Source of the DNA: JBOGVZ01 sp050692985
Lineage (GTDB): Bacteria; Actinomycetota; UBA4738; CALAEC01
Length of the DNA: 64,000 nucleotides
Direction: 5' to 3'
Assembly: GCA_050692985.1 (NCBI GenBank)
Contig: JBOGVZ010000034.1
Coordinates: 11,165 to 75,164, forward strand
The notes under the pieces were generated by a model. It ran no database searches. It was given only the letters and a program-made list of their open reading frames with translations, and had not been told where the DNA came from. Position 1 is the stretch's first letter. Each line of letters opens with the position of its first letter. Both the position numbers and the translations under genes were made by a program. Shown here piece after piece: positions 46,639 through 55,120 of the stretch.

Positions 46639-47325
46639 GTGAGATCCCCCCCGGACAACCCCATCGTGGTGGCCCTGGACACCTCCGACCCGGACGCGGC
46701 GGAGAAGCTGGCCCGCCGGCTGGCCGGGACGGTGGGGATGGTGAAGGTGGGACTGGAGCTGTTCACCGCTGCGGGGCCGTCCGCCGTGGAGCGGATCCGT
46801 CCCCACGGGCCGGTGTTCCTCGACCTCAAGCTCCACGACATCCCCACCACCGTGGCCCGGGCCGCGGGCAATGCCGGCCGGCTGGGAGCCGCGCTGCTCT
46901 CCGTGCACGCCCTCGGAGGGCCGGAGATGGTCCGGGCCGCCGTGGACGGCGCCGGCAGGGGAGCGGCGGAGGCAGGGGTGGAGCCCCCCCGGGTCCTGGG
47001 TGTCACGGTGCTGTCCAGCCTGGCCGAGGCCGGCGGGGCATCCCCGGCCTCACTGGCGTGGGAGGCGGTGGAGGCGGGGGCGGCCGGGGCGGTGGTCTCC
47101 GGCGACGACGTCAAGGTGGTCCGCGAGGCCCTGGGGCCCGACCCGCTCCTGGTCGTTCCCGGGATCCGGCCGGTCGGCCACGAGACCAACGACCATGCTC
47201 GGGTCCTGACCCCCGCCGAGGCGCTGGAGGCCGGGGCCGACTACCTGGTGGTGGGCCGCCCGGTCACCGAGTCCCCGGATCCCGCCGCGGCCGCCCGGTC
47301 GATCCTGGGGGGCCTGGCGGGATGA
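46639..47325 (+). CDS. pyrF: Orotidine 5'-phosphate decarboxylase
   Basis: 228-residue barrel enzyme making UMP. It is the short, bacterial type I form: the catalytic charged network is in FLDLKLHDIPTTV and the phosphate site in VPGIRP and YLVVGRPVTES. GTG 46639 follows pyrD by 19 nt. Many Actinobacteria carry the longer type II PyrF, so this form is worth noting. The stop overlaps pyrE (ATGA). Confidence 0.94.
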   Translation: MRSPPDNPIVVALDTSDPDAAEKLARRLAGTVGMVKVGLELFTAAGPSAVERIRPHGPVFLDLKLHDIPTTVARAAGNAGRLGAALLSVHALGGPEMVRAAVDGAGRGAAEAGVEPPRVLGVTVLSSLAEAGGASPASLAWEAVEAGAAGAVVSGDDVKVVREALGPDPLLVVPGIRPVGHETNDHARVLTPAEALEAGADYLVVGRPVTESPDPAAAARSILGGLAG

Positions 47326-47882
47326 ACGAGCGCGAGGTGCTCGACCTGCTGGAGGCGGCGGGCGCGGTGCGCTCCGGCCATTTCCTCCTGTCCTCGGGGA
47401 AGCACTCCGGCGTGTACGTGGAGAAGGCCCGCATGTTCGAGCGTCCCGCGGACACGATGCGCCTGGCCGATGAGGTGGCCTCGTGGCACGACGGGGTCGA
47501 CGTGGTGGTGTCGCCGGCGGTCGGCGCGGTGCCCTTCGGCTTCGCAGTGGCCCTGGCCTCCGGTGCGAGGTTCGTGTACGCCGAGCGGGAGGACGGACCG
47601 ATGGCGTTCCGGCGCGGGTTCCGCCTGGAGCCCGGCGAGCGCGCCTTGGTGGTCGAGGACGTGGTCACCACCGGCGGCTCGGCCGCGGAGGTTCGGGAGC
47701 TGGTGGAGGCGGCGGGCGCCGAGGCGCTCGGGGTGGCCGCCATGGTGGACCGCTCGGTGGAGCCCGTGGCGTTCGCCTTCCGGGCCCTCGCCCGGATCGA
47801 GGCCGAGGTGTTCGAGCGGGCCGACTGCCCCCTGTGCCGGGACGGGGTCCCGCTCGAGTCCCCCGGTTCCCGACACGGGTAG
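47322..47882 (+). CDS. pyrE: Orotate phosphoribosyltransferase
   Basis: 186-residue type I PRTase. It has LLSSGKHSGVYVEKARMF near the N terminus, the substrate hood with VYAEREDGPMAFRRGF and the PRPP loop ALVVEDVVTTGGSAAEV. The C terminus has CPLCRDGVPLESPGSR, seen in thermophile- and Deinococcus-type PyrE. It is the last gene of the pyr operon, which thus encodes the whole route from carbamoyl phosphate to UMP. Confidence 0.95.
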   Translation: MNEREVLDLLEAAGAVRSGHFLLSSGKHSGVYVEKARMFERPADTMRLADEVASWHDGVDVVVSPAVGAVPFGFAVALASGARFVYAEREDGPMAFRRGFRLEPGERALVVEDVVTTGGSAAEVRELVEAAGAEALGVAAMVDRSVEPVAFAFRALARIEAEVFERADCPLCRDGVPLESPGSRHG

Positions 47883-47939
47883 CCGTCATCTTCGGAGGGC
47901 TTCCACGGCCGGCGTGTGGCGGCACGGGGGTTCGTCTGA

Positions 47940-47969
47940 TTGCTGGGGCGTTTTGGCCGCGGGTATAAT
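47940..47969 (+). promoter_or_regulatory. Promoter of mihF
   Basis: TTGCTG (47940-47945), 18-bp spacer, perfect TATAAT (47964-47969). Unlike most promoters here it gives a leader of about 30 nt with a strong ribosome site. Confidence 0.65.
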
Positions 47970-48007
47970 CCCGGCGTTCCCGGCCATCCTTGAAGGAGGA
48001 ACCGAGC

Positions 48008-48322
48008 ATGCCGCTTCCGACCCTCACCGAGGAGCAACGACGTCAGGCACTGGAGAAGGCCGCCGCCGCCCGGCGGGCGCGGGCCGAGCTCAAGGAGCGG
48101 CTCAAGTCCGGGCAGACTAGCCTCCGTGACGTCCTGAACATGCGCGGCGACGACGTGGTCGCCAAGATGAAGGTCTCCTCGGTCCTCGAGGCGCTGCCCG
48201 GGGTCGGAAAGGTCCGGGCCCGCAAGCTCATGGAGCGGTTCGACATCTCCGCGAGCCGGCGGGTCCGGGGCCTGGGGGCGAAGCAGAAGGAAGCCCTCCT
48301 CGGCGAGTTCCCGAAGAAATAG
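48008..48322 (+). CDS. mihF: Actinobacterial integration host factor
   Basis: 104-residue nucleoid-associated DNA-binding protein of the mycobacterial IHF type, unrelated to HU-like IHF. A helical N-terminal half (LTEEQRRQALEKAAAARRARAEL) precedes the helix-two-turn-helix DNA-binding part VLEALPGVGKVRARKLMERFDIS. ATG 48008 has AAGGAGGA 7 nt upstream; ATG 47990 falls before that site. Position upstream of gmk is conserved in Actinobacteria and supports the taxonomic call. Confidence 0.95.
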   Translation: MPLPTLTEEQRRQALEKAAAARRARAELKERLKSGQTSLRDVLNMRGDDVVAKMKVSSVLEALPGVGKVRARKLMERFDISASRRVRGLGAKQKEALLGEFPKK

Positions 48323-48372
48323 CCCGCTCTCCACGTGACGCAGCGGGCCCGCCGCCCGCCCCCGGAGGCCGC

Positions 48373-48933
48373 CTGTTCGTCATCTCCGGTCCGTCGGGCG
48401 TGGGGAAGGGGACCGTGGTCCGCGGACTGCTCCGGGCCCGTCCCGATCTGTTCTTCTCGGTGTCCTGGACCACCCGCGACCGCCGCCCCGGAGAGCGAGA
48501 TGAGGTGCACTACCGGTTCGTGTCGGAGGAGGAGTTCGAGGCCATGGTCGAGGCCGGCGCGTTCCTCGAGTGGGCCGAGGTGTTCGGGGAGCGGTACGGG
48601 ACCCCGGTGGCTGAGGTGGAGGAGGCGCTGGCCACCGGCCGCCACGTGCTCCTGGAGGTGGACGTCCAGGGTGCCCGCAGCGTGAAGGCCACGGTCCCGG
48701 ATGCCGTGCTGGTGTTCCTGCGCCCGCCGTCCGAGGATGAGCTCGCCCGCCGCCTGCGGGCCCGGGGCACCGAGGGCGACACGGAGCTTGCCAGGCGCCT
48801 GGAGGAGGCTCGCCGGGAGATGGCTGAGGCCCCATGGTTCGACCACGTCGTGGTCAACGAGACCGTCGAGCAGGCCGTGGCCCAGGTTCTTGGTATCATC
48901 GAGGACGCACGAGCGGAAAGGGATCCCGAATGA
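48373..48933 (+). CDS. gmk: Guanylate kinase (N-terminal start unresolved)
   Basis: GMP kinase making GDP. The P-loop reads ISGPSGVGKGT, with FSVSWTTRDRRPGERDEVHYRF and LLEVDVQGA following, all canonical. No ATG, GTG or TTG exists in frame before the P-loop; the first (GTG 48400) would cut it in two. Either CTG 48373 is the start, just after GGAGG, or one base is missing in the C-run near 48359-48363, in which case GTG 48335 would give VTQRARRPPPGGRLFVISG, a normal gmk N terminus. CTG gives 186 residues. The stop overlaps rpoZ (ATGA). Confidence 0.92.
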   Translation: MFVISGPSGVGKGTVVRGLLRARPDLFFSVSWTTRDRRPGERDEVHYRFVSEEEFEAMVEAGAFLEWAEVFGERYGTPVAEVEEALATGRHVLLEVDVQGARSVKATVPDAVLVFLRPPSEDELARRLRARGTEGDTELARRLEEARREMAEAPWFDHVVVNETVEQAVAQVLGIIEDARAERDPE

Positions 48934-49178
48934 TCGAGCCGAGCATCGACGACCTGCTGGAGCGGGTCGAGTCCAAGTACTCGCTGGTGACGCTGGCCGC
49001 CAAGCGGGCCCGGGAGATCAACGCCTACTACAGCCAGCTCGGCGAGGGTCGCGGCGAGTACGTGCCGCCGCTCGTCGAGACCGGGGGCCTGCGGAACAAG
49101 CCCCTGTCCATCGCGCTCGAGGAGATCGCGGAGGACAAGGTCACCTTCGAGCGTCCCGAGGGCCTGGGCGTCAAGTAG
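48930..49178 (+). CDS. rpoZ: RNA polymerase omega subunit
   Basis: 82-residue omega subunit, which helps assemble RNA polymerase by binding the beta' C-terminal tail. SIDDLLERVESKYSLVTLAAKRAREINAY is split over helices 1-2, and KPLSIALEEIAEDKV is the conserved end. It is coupled to gmk by ATGA. Confidence 0.95.
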   Translation: MIEPSIDDLLERVESKYSLVTLAAKRAREINAYYSQLGEGRGEYVPPLVETGGLRNKPLSIALEEIAEDKVTFERPEGLGVK

Positions 49179-49180
49179 CC

Positions 49181-50416
49181 ATGGCCAGCCCCCTGGCGGG
49201 CCGCCGGGTTCTGCTGGGGGTCACGGGGGGCATCGCCGCGTACAAGTCCGCCTACCTGGCCCGGCTCCTGCGCGAGAAGGGGTCCGAGGTCCAGGTGGTG
49301 ATGACCCCGGCCGCCGCCAGGTTCGTGGGGCCCGACACGTTCGCCGCGCTGACCGGCCGGCCGGTCCACTCCGACGTGTTCGAGCGGGCGGAGGCCGTCC
49401 TCCACGTCCGGCTGGCTCACCAGGCGGATGTAGCCGTGGTGGCCCCGGCCACCGCCAACGTTCTGGCGAAGCTGGCCCTGGGCATCGCGGACGACCTGCT
49501 GACCTCGACCCTGCTGGAGTTCCGCGGCCCCGTGGTGGCCGCCCCGGCCATGCACTCGGGGATGTACGAGCACCCGGCCACCGTCGCCAACCTGGAGACG
49601 TTGCGAGCGCGGGGGGTTCGGATGGTGGGCCCCGGTTCGGGTCCGCTGGCGGCCGGTGACGAGGGAGTGGGACGGATGGCCGAGCCCGAGGAGATCGCCG
49701 ACGCGGTCGAGGACCTCCTGGGCGGCTCGGGCCGGGAGCGGCTCGGCCAACGTACGGACGAGCTCCGGGGCCGCACCGTGCTGGTCACCGCCGGCCCGAC
49801 CCACGAGCCGATCGACGCTGTGCGGTTCCTGGGGAACCGCTCCAGCGGCAAGATGGGATTCGCCGTGGCCGAGGCGGCCCGGGACCGCGGGGCCGCGGTC
49901 GTGCTGGTGGCCGGACCCACCCACCTGCCCGATCCCCCGGGCGTCGAGGTGGCCCGGGTCGAGACGGCCGCCCAGATGCGGGCCCAGGTGCTGGCCCGCT
50001 TCGACGGGGCCGACGCGGTGGTCAAGGCCGCCGCCGTGGCCGACTTCCGCCCCGCCGAGCCTGTGGAGGGGAAGCTGAAGAAGGAGGCCGGGCTCCCGGA
50101 ACTGCGCCTGGAGCCGACCGAGGACATCCTGGCGGAGCTGGGAGAGCGGAAGGGCGACCGGGTCCTGGTCGGGTTCGCCGCGGAGACCGGGGACCTGGAG
50201 GCCGAGGGCCTTCGGAAGCTGCGGGCCAAGGCCCTGGACGTGGTGGTGGTCAACGAGGTGGGCCGGCCGGGCACGGGGTTCGAGGCGGACACGAACCGGG
50301 CCACGATCCTGTCCGGGGACGGGGAGGTCGAGCCCCTCCGGGAGTGGACCAAGGGGGAGCTGGCCGCGGCCATCTGCGACCGGCTGGCCAAGCTCCTGAC
50401 CGAGCGCGGGGCATAG
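49181..50416 (+). CDS. coaBC: Phosphopantothenoylcysteine decarboxylase/synthetase
   Basis: 411-residue bifunctional coenzyme A enzyme. The N-terminal flavoprotein CoaC half has LLGVTGGIAAYKSAYLARLL and the active-site motif APAMHSGMY, with the actinobacterial His where E. coli has Asn. The C-terminal CoaB half has VTAGPTHEPIDAVRFLGNRSS, KMGFAVAEAA and VVKAAAVADFRP with the catalytic Lys. Start ATG 49181 is 2 nt after rpoZ. Confidence 0.95.
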   Translation: MASPLAGRRVLLGVTGGIAAYKSAYLARLLREKGSEVQVVMTPAAARFVGPDTFAALTGRPVHSDVFERAEAVLHVRLAHQADVAVVAPATANVLAKLALGIADDLLTSTLLEFRGPVVAAPAMHSGMYEHPATVANLETLRARGVRMVGPGSGPLAAGDEGVGRMAEPEEIADAVEDLLGGSGRERLGQRTDELRGRTVLVTAGPTHEPIDAVRFLGNRSSGKMGFAVAEAARDRGAAVVLVAGPTHLPDPPGVEVARVETAAQMRAQVLARFDGADAVVKAAAVADFRPAEPVEGKLKKEAGLPELRLEPTEDILAELGERKGDRVLVGFAAETGDLEAEGLRKLRAKALDVVVVNEVGRPGTGFEADTNRATILSGDGEVEPLREWTKGELAAAICDRLAKLLTERGA

Positions 50417-50424
50417 GCCCCGCC

Positions 50425-50430
50425 TATAAT
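50425..50430 (+). promoter_or_regulatory. -10 box, leaderless promoter of metK
   Basis: Perfect TATAAT, 9-nt spacer CCGGCGGAT, ATG 50440. No ribosome site. Confidence 0.6.
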
Positions 50431-50439
50431 CCGGCGGAT

Positions 50440-51639
50440 ATGACCCGCCGCCACCTGTTCACCTCGGAGTCGGTCACCGAGGGCCACCCCGACAAGCTGG
50501 CCGACCAGATCTCGGACGGGGTCCTCGATGCGATCCTCAAGGAGGACCCGCTCGGCCGGGTCGCCTGCGAGACGCTGGTCACCACCGGACTGGTGATCGT
50601 GGCCGGCGAGATCACCACGGAGACCTACGTCGAGGTCCCCAAGCTGGTGCGGCAGCTGGTGAACGACATCGGCTACACCGACGCCAAGTTCGGGATCGAC
50701 GGCGACACCTGCGGGGTGGTCACCGCCATCCAGGAGCAGTCGCCCGACATCGCCCAGGGCGTGGGAGACGCCCTGGAGCATCGGGAGGAGGGCTCGGGCG
50801 ATGCCCTCGACCACGTCGGGGCCGGCGACCAGGGCATGATGTTCGGCTACGCCAGCCGAGAGACCGAGGAGCTGATGCCGCTCCCGATCTCGATGGCCCA
50901 CCGCCTGGCCAAGCGCTTGGCCGACGTCCGCAAGGCGGGGGTGGTCCCGTACCTGCGGCCGGACGGGAAGAGCCAGGTGACGATCGAGTACGAGGACGGC
51001 CGGCCCCTCCGGGTGGACTCCGTGCTGATCTCGGCCCAGCACATGGACCAGGTGGACCTCGATTCGCTGCTGACGCCGGACCTCAGGGAGCACGTCATCG
51101 ACCCGGTCCTGGCCGAGTTCGGGGTGGAACACGAGGACAAGCGCGTCCTGGTGAACCCCACCGGGCGGTTCGAGATCGGGGGGCCCAAGGCCGACACGGG
51201 GCTCACCGGCCGCAAGATCATGGTGGACTCCTACGGGGGCATGGCCCCCCACGGTGGGGGGTGCTTCTCCGGCAAGGATCCCACCAAGGTGGACCGCTCC
51301 GCGGCCTACATGGCCCGCTACGTGGCCAAGAACGTGGTGGCCGCCGGGCTGGCGGAGCGGGTCCAGATCCAGGTCTCCTACGCCATCGGCACGGCCCGTC
51401 CCGTCTCGTTCATGCTGGACTCATTCGGGACCTCCCAGGTCGACCCGCAGCGCCTGGAGAGCACGGTGTTCGACATGTTCGACTTCCGGCCGGCGGCCAT
51501 CATCGACCAGTTGCGCCTGCGGCGGCCGATCTACCGGGAGACCGCCTGCTACGGGCACTTCGGCCGCAAGGGATTCACCTGGGAGGACACCGACCGAGCC
51601 GAGGACCTCCGGGCCGCGCTGGGAGGTCCGGGGGGCTAG
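50440..51639 (+). CDS. metK: S-adenosylmethionine synthetase
   Basis: 399-residue homotetrameric enzyme joining ATP and methionine. Signature segments are ESVTEGHPDKLADQISD, GAGDQGMMFGYA and GGGCFSGKDPTKVDRSAAY. The C terminus GHFGRKGFTWE is conserved, but the last codons (GGPGG and the TAG stop) are supplied by a copy of the 75-bp repeat. Leaderless start: see the -10 box at 50425. Confidence 0.97.
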   Translation: MTRRHLFTSESVTEGHPDKLADQISDGVLDAILKEDPLGRVACETLVTTGLVIVAGEITTETYVEVPKLVRQLVNDIGYTDAKFGIDGDTCGVVTAIQEQSPDIAQGVGDALEHREEGSGDALDHVGAGDQGMMFGYASRETEELMPLPISMAHRLAKRLADVRKAGVVPYLRPDGKSQVTIEYEDGRPLRVDSVLISAQHMDQVDLDSLLTPDLREHVIDPVLAEFGVEHEDKRVLVNPTGRFEIGGPKADTGLTGRKIMVDSYGGMAPHGGGCFSGKDPTKVDRSAAYMARYVAKNVVAAGLAERVQIQVSYAIGTARPVSFMLDSFGTSQVDPQRLESTVFDMFDFRPAAIIDQLRLRRPIYRETACYGHFGRKGFTWEDTDRAEDLRAALGGPGG

Positions 51640-51696
51640 CTCGCCCCGAGCGGCACGGCCCTGGACCGCACAGCGAGCGAACCCCCAGTGAAGGGG
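51622..51696 (+). repeat. 75-bp palindromic repeat, copy 1 (metK end to priA start)
   Basis: GGTCCGGGGGGCTAGCTCGCC, split at about 51625-51645, is followed after about 30 variable bases by CAGCGAGCGAACCCCC and AGTGAAGGGG. The element provides the metK stop codon and reaches the first possible priA GTG (51688). Confidence 0.75.
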
Positions 51697-51705
51697 CCTG
51701 ATCGC

Positions 51706-53514
51706 GTGACGCCGAGGGCCGTCGACGTGGCCGTCGACATCCCCCGCCTGGAGCTCGACCGGCCCTTCACCTACCGGCTGCCCGAGGGGATGGAGGCCGG
51801 GGTGGGCGACCTGGTGTCGGTGCCGTTCCACGGCCGAACCGTCAAGGGGTGGGTGCTGGGACCGGCCGGGGGTGCGCCGGCCCGGGTGCTGCCGGTTCGG
51901 GGGGTCCTGTCGCGCCGGCCGGCCTTCGACGAATCCACGCTGGAGCTGTGCCGGTGGATGGCCCGGCGTTACGTGGCCCCCCTGGCCACTGCGCTCGACC
52001 GGGCCCATCCACCCCGGGTCGCCTCGGAGGAGACCCGGTCCTCGCCCCCCCCGGCAGGGGCGCCGCCTGGACCGACTCCGCGGTTGTTGCCCGACTACGA
52101 CGGAGGCCCGTCCCTGGCGGAGGCCTGCGGGCTCGGCTCCGGTGCCTTCGTGGTTCGCCCCCTTCCCGAGCACGAGGCATCCGTGTGCCTGGAGGCCGTG
52201 GCCGCCACCCTGGCCGGGGGGCGGGACGCCGTGGTCCTGGTCCCCGAGGCCGAGCCGCTGCCGGCCACCGCCCGAGCCGTGGCCGAGGCCTTCGGCGCCG
52301 CCTGCCTGCTGTTCGTGGGCGGCGAGCCCCGGGCGCGCTACCGGGCGTGGCTCGACCTGCTGGCCGGGCGGTACCGCGTCGTGGTGGGCACCAGGCCGGG
52401 TGTGTTCGCCTCGGTGCGCCGCCCGGGGCTGGTGTGGGTGAACCGAGAGGCTCATCCCGGCCACCGGGAGGAGCGAGCGCCCTACTACCACGTCCGGGAC
52501 GTGGCCCTGGCCCGGGCCCGCCTCCAGGGGGCGGTGTGCGTGCTGGCCGCGCTGGGGCCCAGCGCCGAGGCGGCGGCCCTGGCCGACGACGGCGGGGCCG
52601 CCGTGGTTCGGGCCCCACGGCCCCGCGAGCGCGCGGCGGCTCCCCTGGTCGAGGTCACCCGCCCCCAGGCCGAGGACCGGTCTCCGCGACTGGCCGCCCT
52701 CCTGAAGGAGTCCGGGGGCGGCTTCCTGCTGGTGTCCCGGCGGGGCGCCGGGATCGCCAGGGTATGCCGGGCCTGCGGGGAGCCGGCCCGTTGCGCCGCC
52801 TGTGGAGGCCACATCGCCCGCCGGGGCGGGGAGGACCGGTGTGCCGTGTGCGGGGCCGAGGCCAGATGCGCCAGCTGTGGGGCGGGGTCGTTCGGGGTCG
52901 AGCGGGGAGGGACCGAGAGGGTGGCCCAGTGGGCGGCCCGGGTGGTCCGGGGGCCGGTGCGGACGATCGAGGAGGGGGCCGCGGCCCAACCCCCGGCGCC
53001 CGGAGGGGTGGTCGTGGGCACGGCCGCCGCGGTCAAGGACTTCGGCCCGCTGCGGATCGGCCTGGTGGCGATCCTGGACCCCGACCGGGCCCGGCGGCGG
53101 GCGGGCCTCACGGCGGGGGAGCAGGCCCTGGCCACCTGGCTGGAGGCGGCGGCGTGGGCCGGACCCCGGTCGGCCGGAGGTCGGGCGCTCCTCCAGACCA
53201 GCGACCCGGGAGACCCCGCGATCCAGGCCGTGGTCCGCTGGGACCCGTGGCACTTCCACCGGGCCGAGCGACGGCGGCTCACCGAGGCGGGATTCCCGCC
53301 CGGCTTCCCGGTGTTCCGGGTCCGGGGCACGGTCGGGCTTCCCGAGGCCCTGGGGAGGGTCGAGCCCGTCACGCTGCTGACCTCGACCGCGGAGGAGGAG
53401 ACGGTATGCTTGATCACGGTGCGGCCCGACGCGCTGGACGCCTTCCGCGAGCTGGCCGTGGGCCTGGCCGAAGAGGGGATCCTCACCCGCGTCGAGGCGG
53501 AGCCGCACCTGTAG
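51706..53514 (+). CDS. priA: Primosomal protein N' (PriA-like), helicase motifs degenerate
   Basis: 602 residues. The N-terminal 3' DNA-binding domain is present (VAVDIPRLELDRPFTYRLPE, VGDLVSVPFHGRTVKGWVLG), as are the zinc cysteines (CRACGEPARCAACGGH, CAVCGAEARCASCG). The helicase region lacks a usable Walker A (no GSGKT; the place reads GAFVVRPLPEHE) and a DEAH box. Actinobacterial PriA proteins are known for this loss and may act only in fork recognition. GTG 51706 is chosen, with AAGGGG upstream; GTG 51688 in frame lies inside the repeat. Confidence 0.88.
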   Translation: MTPRAVDVAVDIPRLELDRPFTYRLPEGMEAGVGDLVSVPFHGRTVKGWVLGPAGGAPARVLPVRGVLSRRPAFDESTLELCRWMARRYVAPLATALDRAHPPRVASEETRSSPPPAGAPPGPTPRLLPDYDGGPSLAEACGLGSGAFVVRPLPEHEASVCLEAVAATLAGGRDAVVLVPEAEPLPATARAVAEAFGAACLLFVGGEPRARYRAWLDLLAGRYRVVVGTRPGVFASVRRPGLVWVNREAHPGHREERAPYYHVRDVALARARLQGAVCVLAALGPSAEAAALADDGGAAVVRAPRPRERAAAPLVEVTRPQAEDRSPRLAALLKESGGGFLLVSRRGAGIARVCRACGEPARCAACGGHIARRGGEDRCAVCGAEARCASCGAGSFGVERGGTERVAQWAARVVRGPVRTIEEGAAAQPPAPGGVVVGTAAAVKDFGPLRIGLVAILDPDRARRRAGLTAGEQALATWLEAAAWAGPRSAGGRALLQTSDPGDPAIQAVVRWDPWHFHRAERRRLTEAGFPPGFPVFRVRGTVGLPEALGRVEPVTLLTSTAEEETVCLITVRPDALDAFRELAVGLAEEGILTRVEAEPHL

Positions 53515-53537
53515 CGGCACGTCGAGCAGGAGCGAGC

Positions 53538-54071
53538 ATGTCGGAGCTTGCCATCAGAACGTTCGGCGATCCGGTGCTCCGGGAGCCGGCCCGGCCCGTC
53601 GAGGAATTCGACGGGTCCCTCCGCCGGCTGGCCCAGGACATGATCGCCACGATGAAGGCCGCTCCCGGGGTGGGGCTGGCGGCCCCCCAGGTCGGGCGGC
53701 CGATCCGGCTGATCGTGTTCGACGTGGGCGAGGAGGCCGGCGGCGCCGGGGCCCTGGCCAACCCCACGCTCCGCGACGAGTGGGGAGATCAGGTCGGCGA
53801 GGAGGGATGCCTGTCGCTCCCGGGACTGTACTTCCCGGTCAAGCGCTACGCGCGGGTGCAGGCGGAGGCCTTCGACCTCGGCGGCAACGCGGTGACGATC
53901 GAGGCCGAGGAGCTCCTGGCCCGGGTCCTCCAGCACGAGGTCGACCACCTCAACGGGGTCCTGTTCATCGACCGCCTCGAGCGCGAGCACCGCACCGAGG
54001 CCATGGCCCGCCTCCGCGACCAGGCCCTCGGCCTGGCCCCCGCGGCCCACGACCCCAGCCGGGCGCTCTGA
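53538..54071 (+). CDS. def: Peptide deformylase
   Basis: 177-residue metalloenzyme removing the N-formyl group from nascent proteins. All three motifs are intact: GVGLAAPQVG, EEGCLSLPG with the metal Cys, and QHEVDHLNG with the two metal His and catalytic Glu. AGGAGCGA precedes ATG 53538. It is followed by repeat copies and then fmt, so the usual def-fmt coupling is interrupted by 119 nt. Confidence 0.96.
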   Translation: MSELAIRTFGDPVLREPARPVEEFDGSLRRLAQDMIATMKAAPGVGLAAPQVGRPIRLIVFDVGEEAGGAGALANPTLRDEWGDQVGEEGCLSLPGLYFPVKRYARVQAEAFDLGGNAVTIEAEELLARVLQHEVDHLNGVLFIDRLEREHRTEAMARLRDQALGLAPAAHDPSRAL

Positions 54072-54074
54072 TCG

Positions 54075-54183
54075 GGGGGTCCGAACCCCCCAGAGAAGAA
54101 GGGGGGTCCGGGGGGGTAGCTCGCCCCGGCCCGGACGGAGCCGAGGACCGGACGGCGAGCGAACCCCCCAGAGAAGAGGGGGC
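54075..54183 (+). repeat. 75-bp palindromic repeat, one partial and one full copy (def-fmt gap)
   Basis: A shortened copy (about 54074-54100, GGGGGGTCCG joined to AACCCCCCAGAGAAGA) is followed by a full copy with TAGCTCGCC at 54117-54125 and GGCGAGCGAACCCCCC at 54154-54169. The right end AGAGAAGAGGGGG supplies the only purine-rich ribosome-site candidate for fmt. Confidence 0.75.
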
Positions 54184-54190
54184 CACGTCT

Positions 54191-55120
54191 GTGGATGTGG
54201 TGTTCCTGGGGAACGCCCCCTGGTCCGTGCCTTCGCTCGCGGCCGCCGCGGCCTCCTCCCACCGGGTGGTGTCGGTGCTCACCCGGGTCCCCCGGCCTGC
54301 CGGCCGGGGAGGGGCGCCGAAGCCCACCGCGGTGGCCGAGGCGGCCCGGGCCCTGGCGCTGCCCGTGGAGGAGGTGGAGACCGTCAAGGCCGGGCCGGGC
54401 TTGGAGGCCCTGCGTGGTGCGGGGCCCGAGGTCCTGGTGGTGGTGGCCTACGGGGAGATCCTGCCGCCCGAGGTGCTGGCCCTGCCGTCGGTGGCTCCGG
54501 TCAACGTCCACTTCTCGCTCCTGCCCGCGCTGCGGGGCGCGAACCCGGTGGGCCGGGCCATCCTGGACGGACTGGCCGTGACCGGGGTGACCACGATGCG
54601 CATGGACGCGGGGCTGGACACCGGCCCCATCCTCCTCCAGCGGGAGGAGCCGATCCGGGACGAGGACGACGCCGGGTCGCTGGGAGCTCGCCTGGCCGAG
54701 CTGGGCGGCCGGCTCCTGGTGGAGACGCTCGATGGCCTGGGGGCCGGGAGGATCGAGGAGCGTGCCCAGGACGAGGCCGGGGCCACCGTGGCCCCGAAGT
54801 TCCGCGAGGAGGACGAGTGGCTCGACTGGACCGAGGAGGCCGAGCGTGTGTGGCGGCGGATCCGGGCCCTGGCTCCCGAACCCGGGGCCCGCACGCGGTT
54901 CCGGGACCGGGTGCTGAAGGTGTTCCGGGCGCGGCCCGTGGACGACGGCGGGCGGCCGGGTGAGGTGCTCGAGGCTCGCCACGACCTGGTGGTGGCCGCG
55001 GGCCGCGGCGCGGTGGCCCTCGACGAGGTCCTGCCAGAGGGCCGGCGGCGGATGACCGGTGCGGAGTTCGCCAGGGGCCGGCGCGTCGAACGGGGAGAGC
55101 TGCTGGAGGGCCGGCCCTGA
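54191..55120 (+). CDS. fmt: Methionyl-tRNA formyltransferase
   Basis: 309 residues, formylating initiator Met-tRNA. The N-terminal Rossmann domain begins VDVVFLGNAPW, and the active-site region has NVHFSLLPALRGANPVGRAI and the catalytic Asp in MDAGLDTGPILLQ. The C-terminal OB-like domain is complete. GTG 54191 is the first start giving a normal N terminus; the frame stays open upstream through the repeat, where it would read repeat-type peptides. The stop overlaps the CTG proposed for rsmB. Confidence 0.94.
   Translation: MDVVFLGNAPWSVPSLAAAAASSHRVVSVLTRVPRPAGRGGAPKPTAVAEAARALALPVEEVETVKAGPGLEALRGAGPEVLVVVAYGEILPPEVLALPSVAPVNVHFSLLPALRGANPVGRAILDGLAVTGVTTMRMDAGLDTGPILLQREEPIRDEDDAGSLGARLAELGGRLLVETLDGLGAGRIEERAQDEAGATVAPKFREEDEWLDWTEEAERVWRRIRALAPEPGARTRFRDRVLKVFRARPVDDGGRPGEVLEARHDLVVAAGRGAVALDEVLPEGRRRMTGAEFARGRRVERGELLEGRP

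Noticed and set aside
48335..48685. Separate ORF starting at GTG 48335
   Set aside because: It reads guanylate kinase DNA out of frame; at most its first ten codons belong to gmk after a one-base correction.
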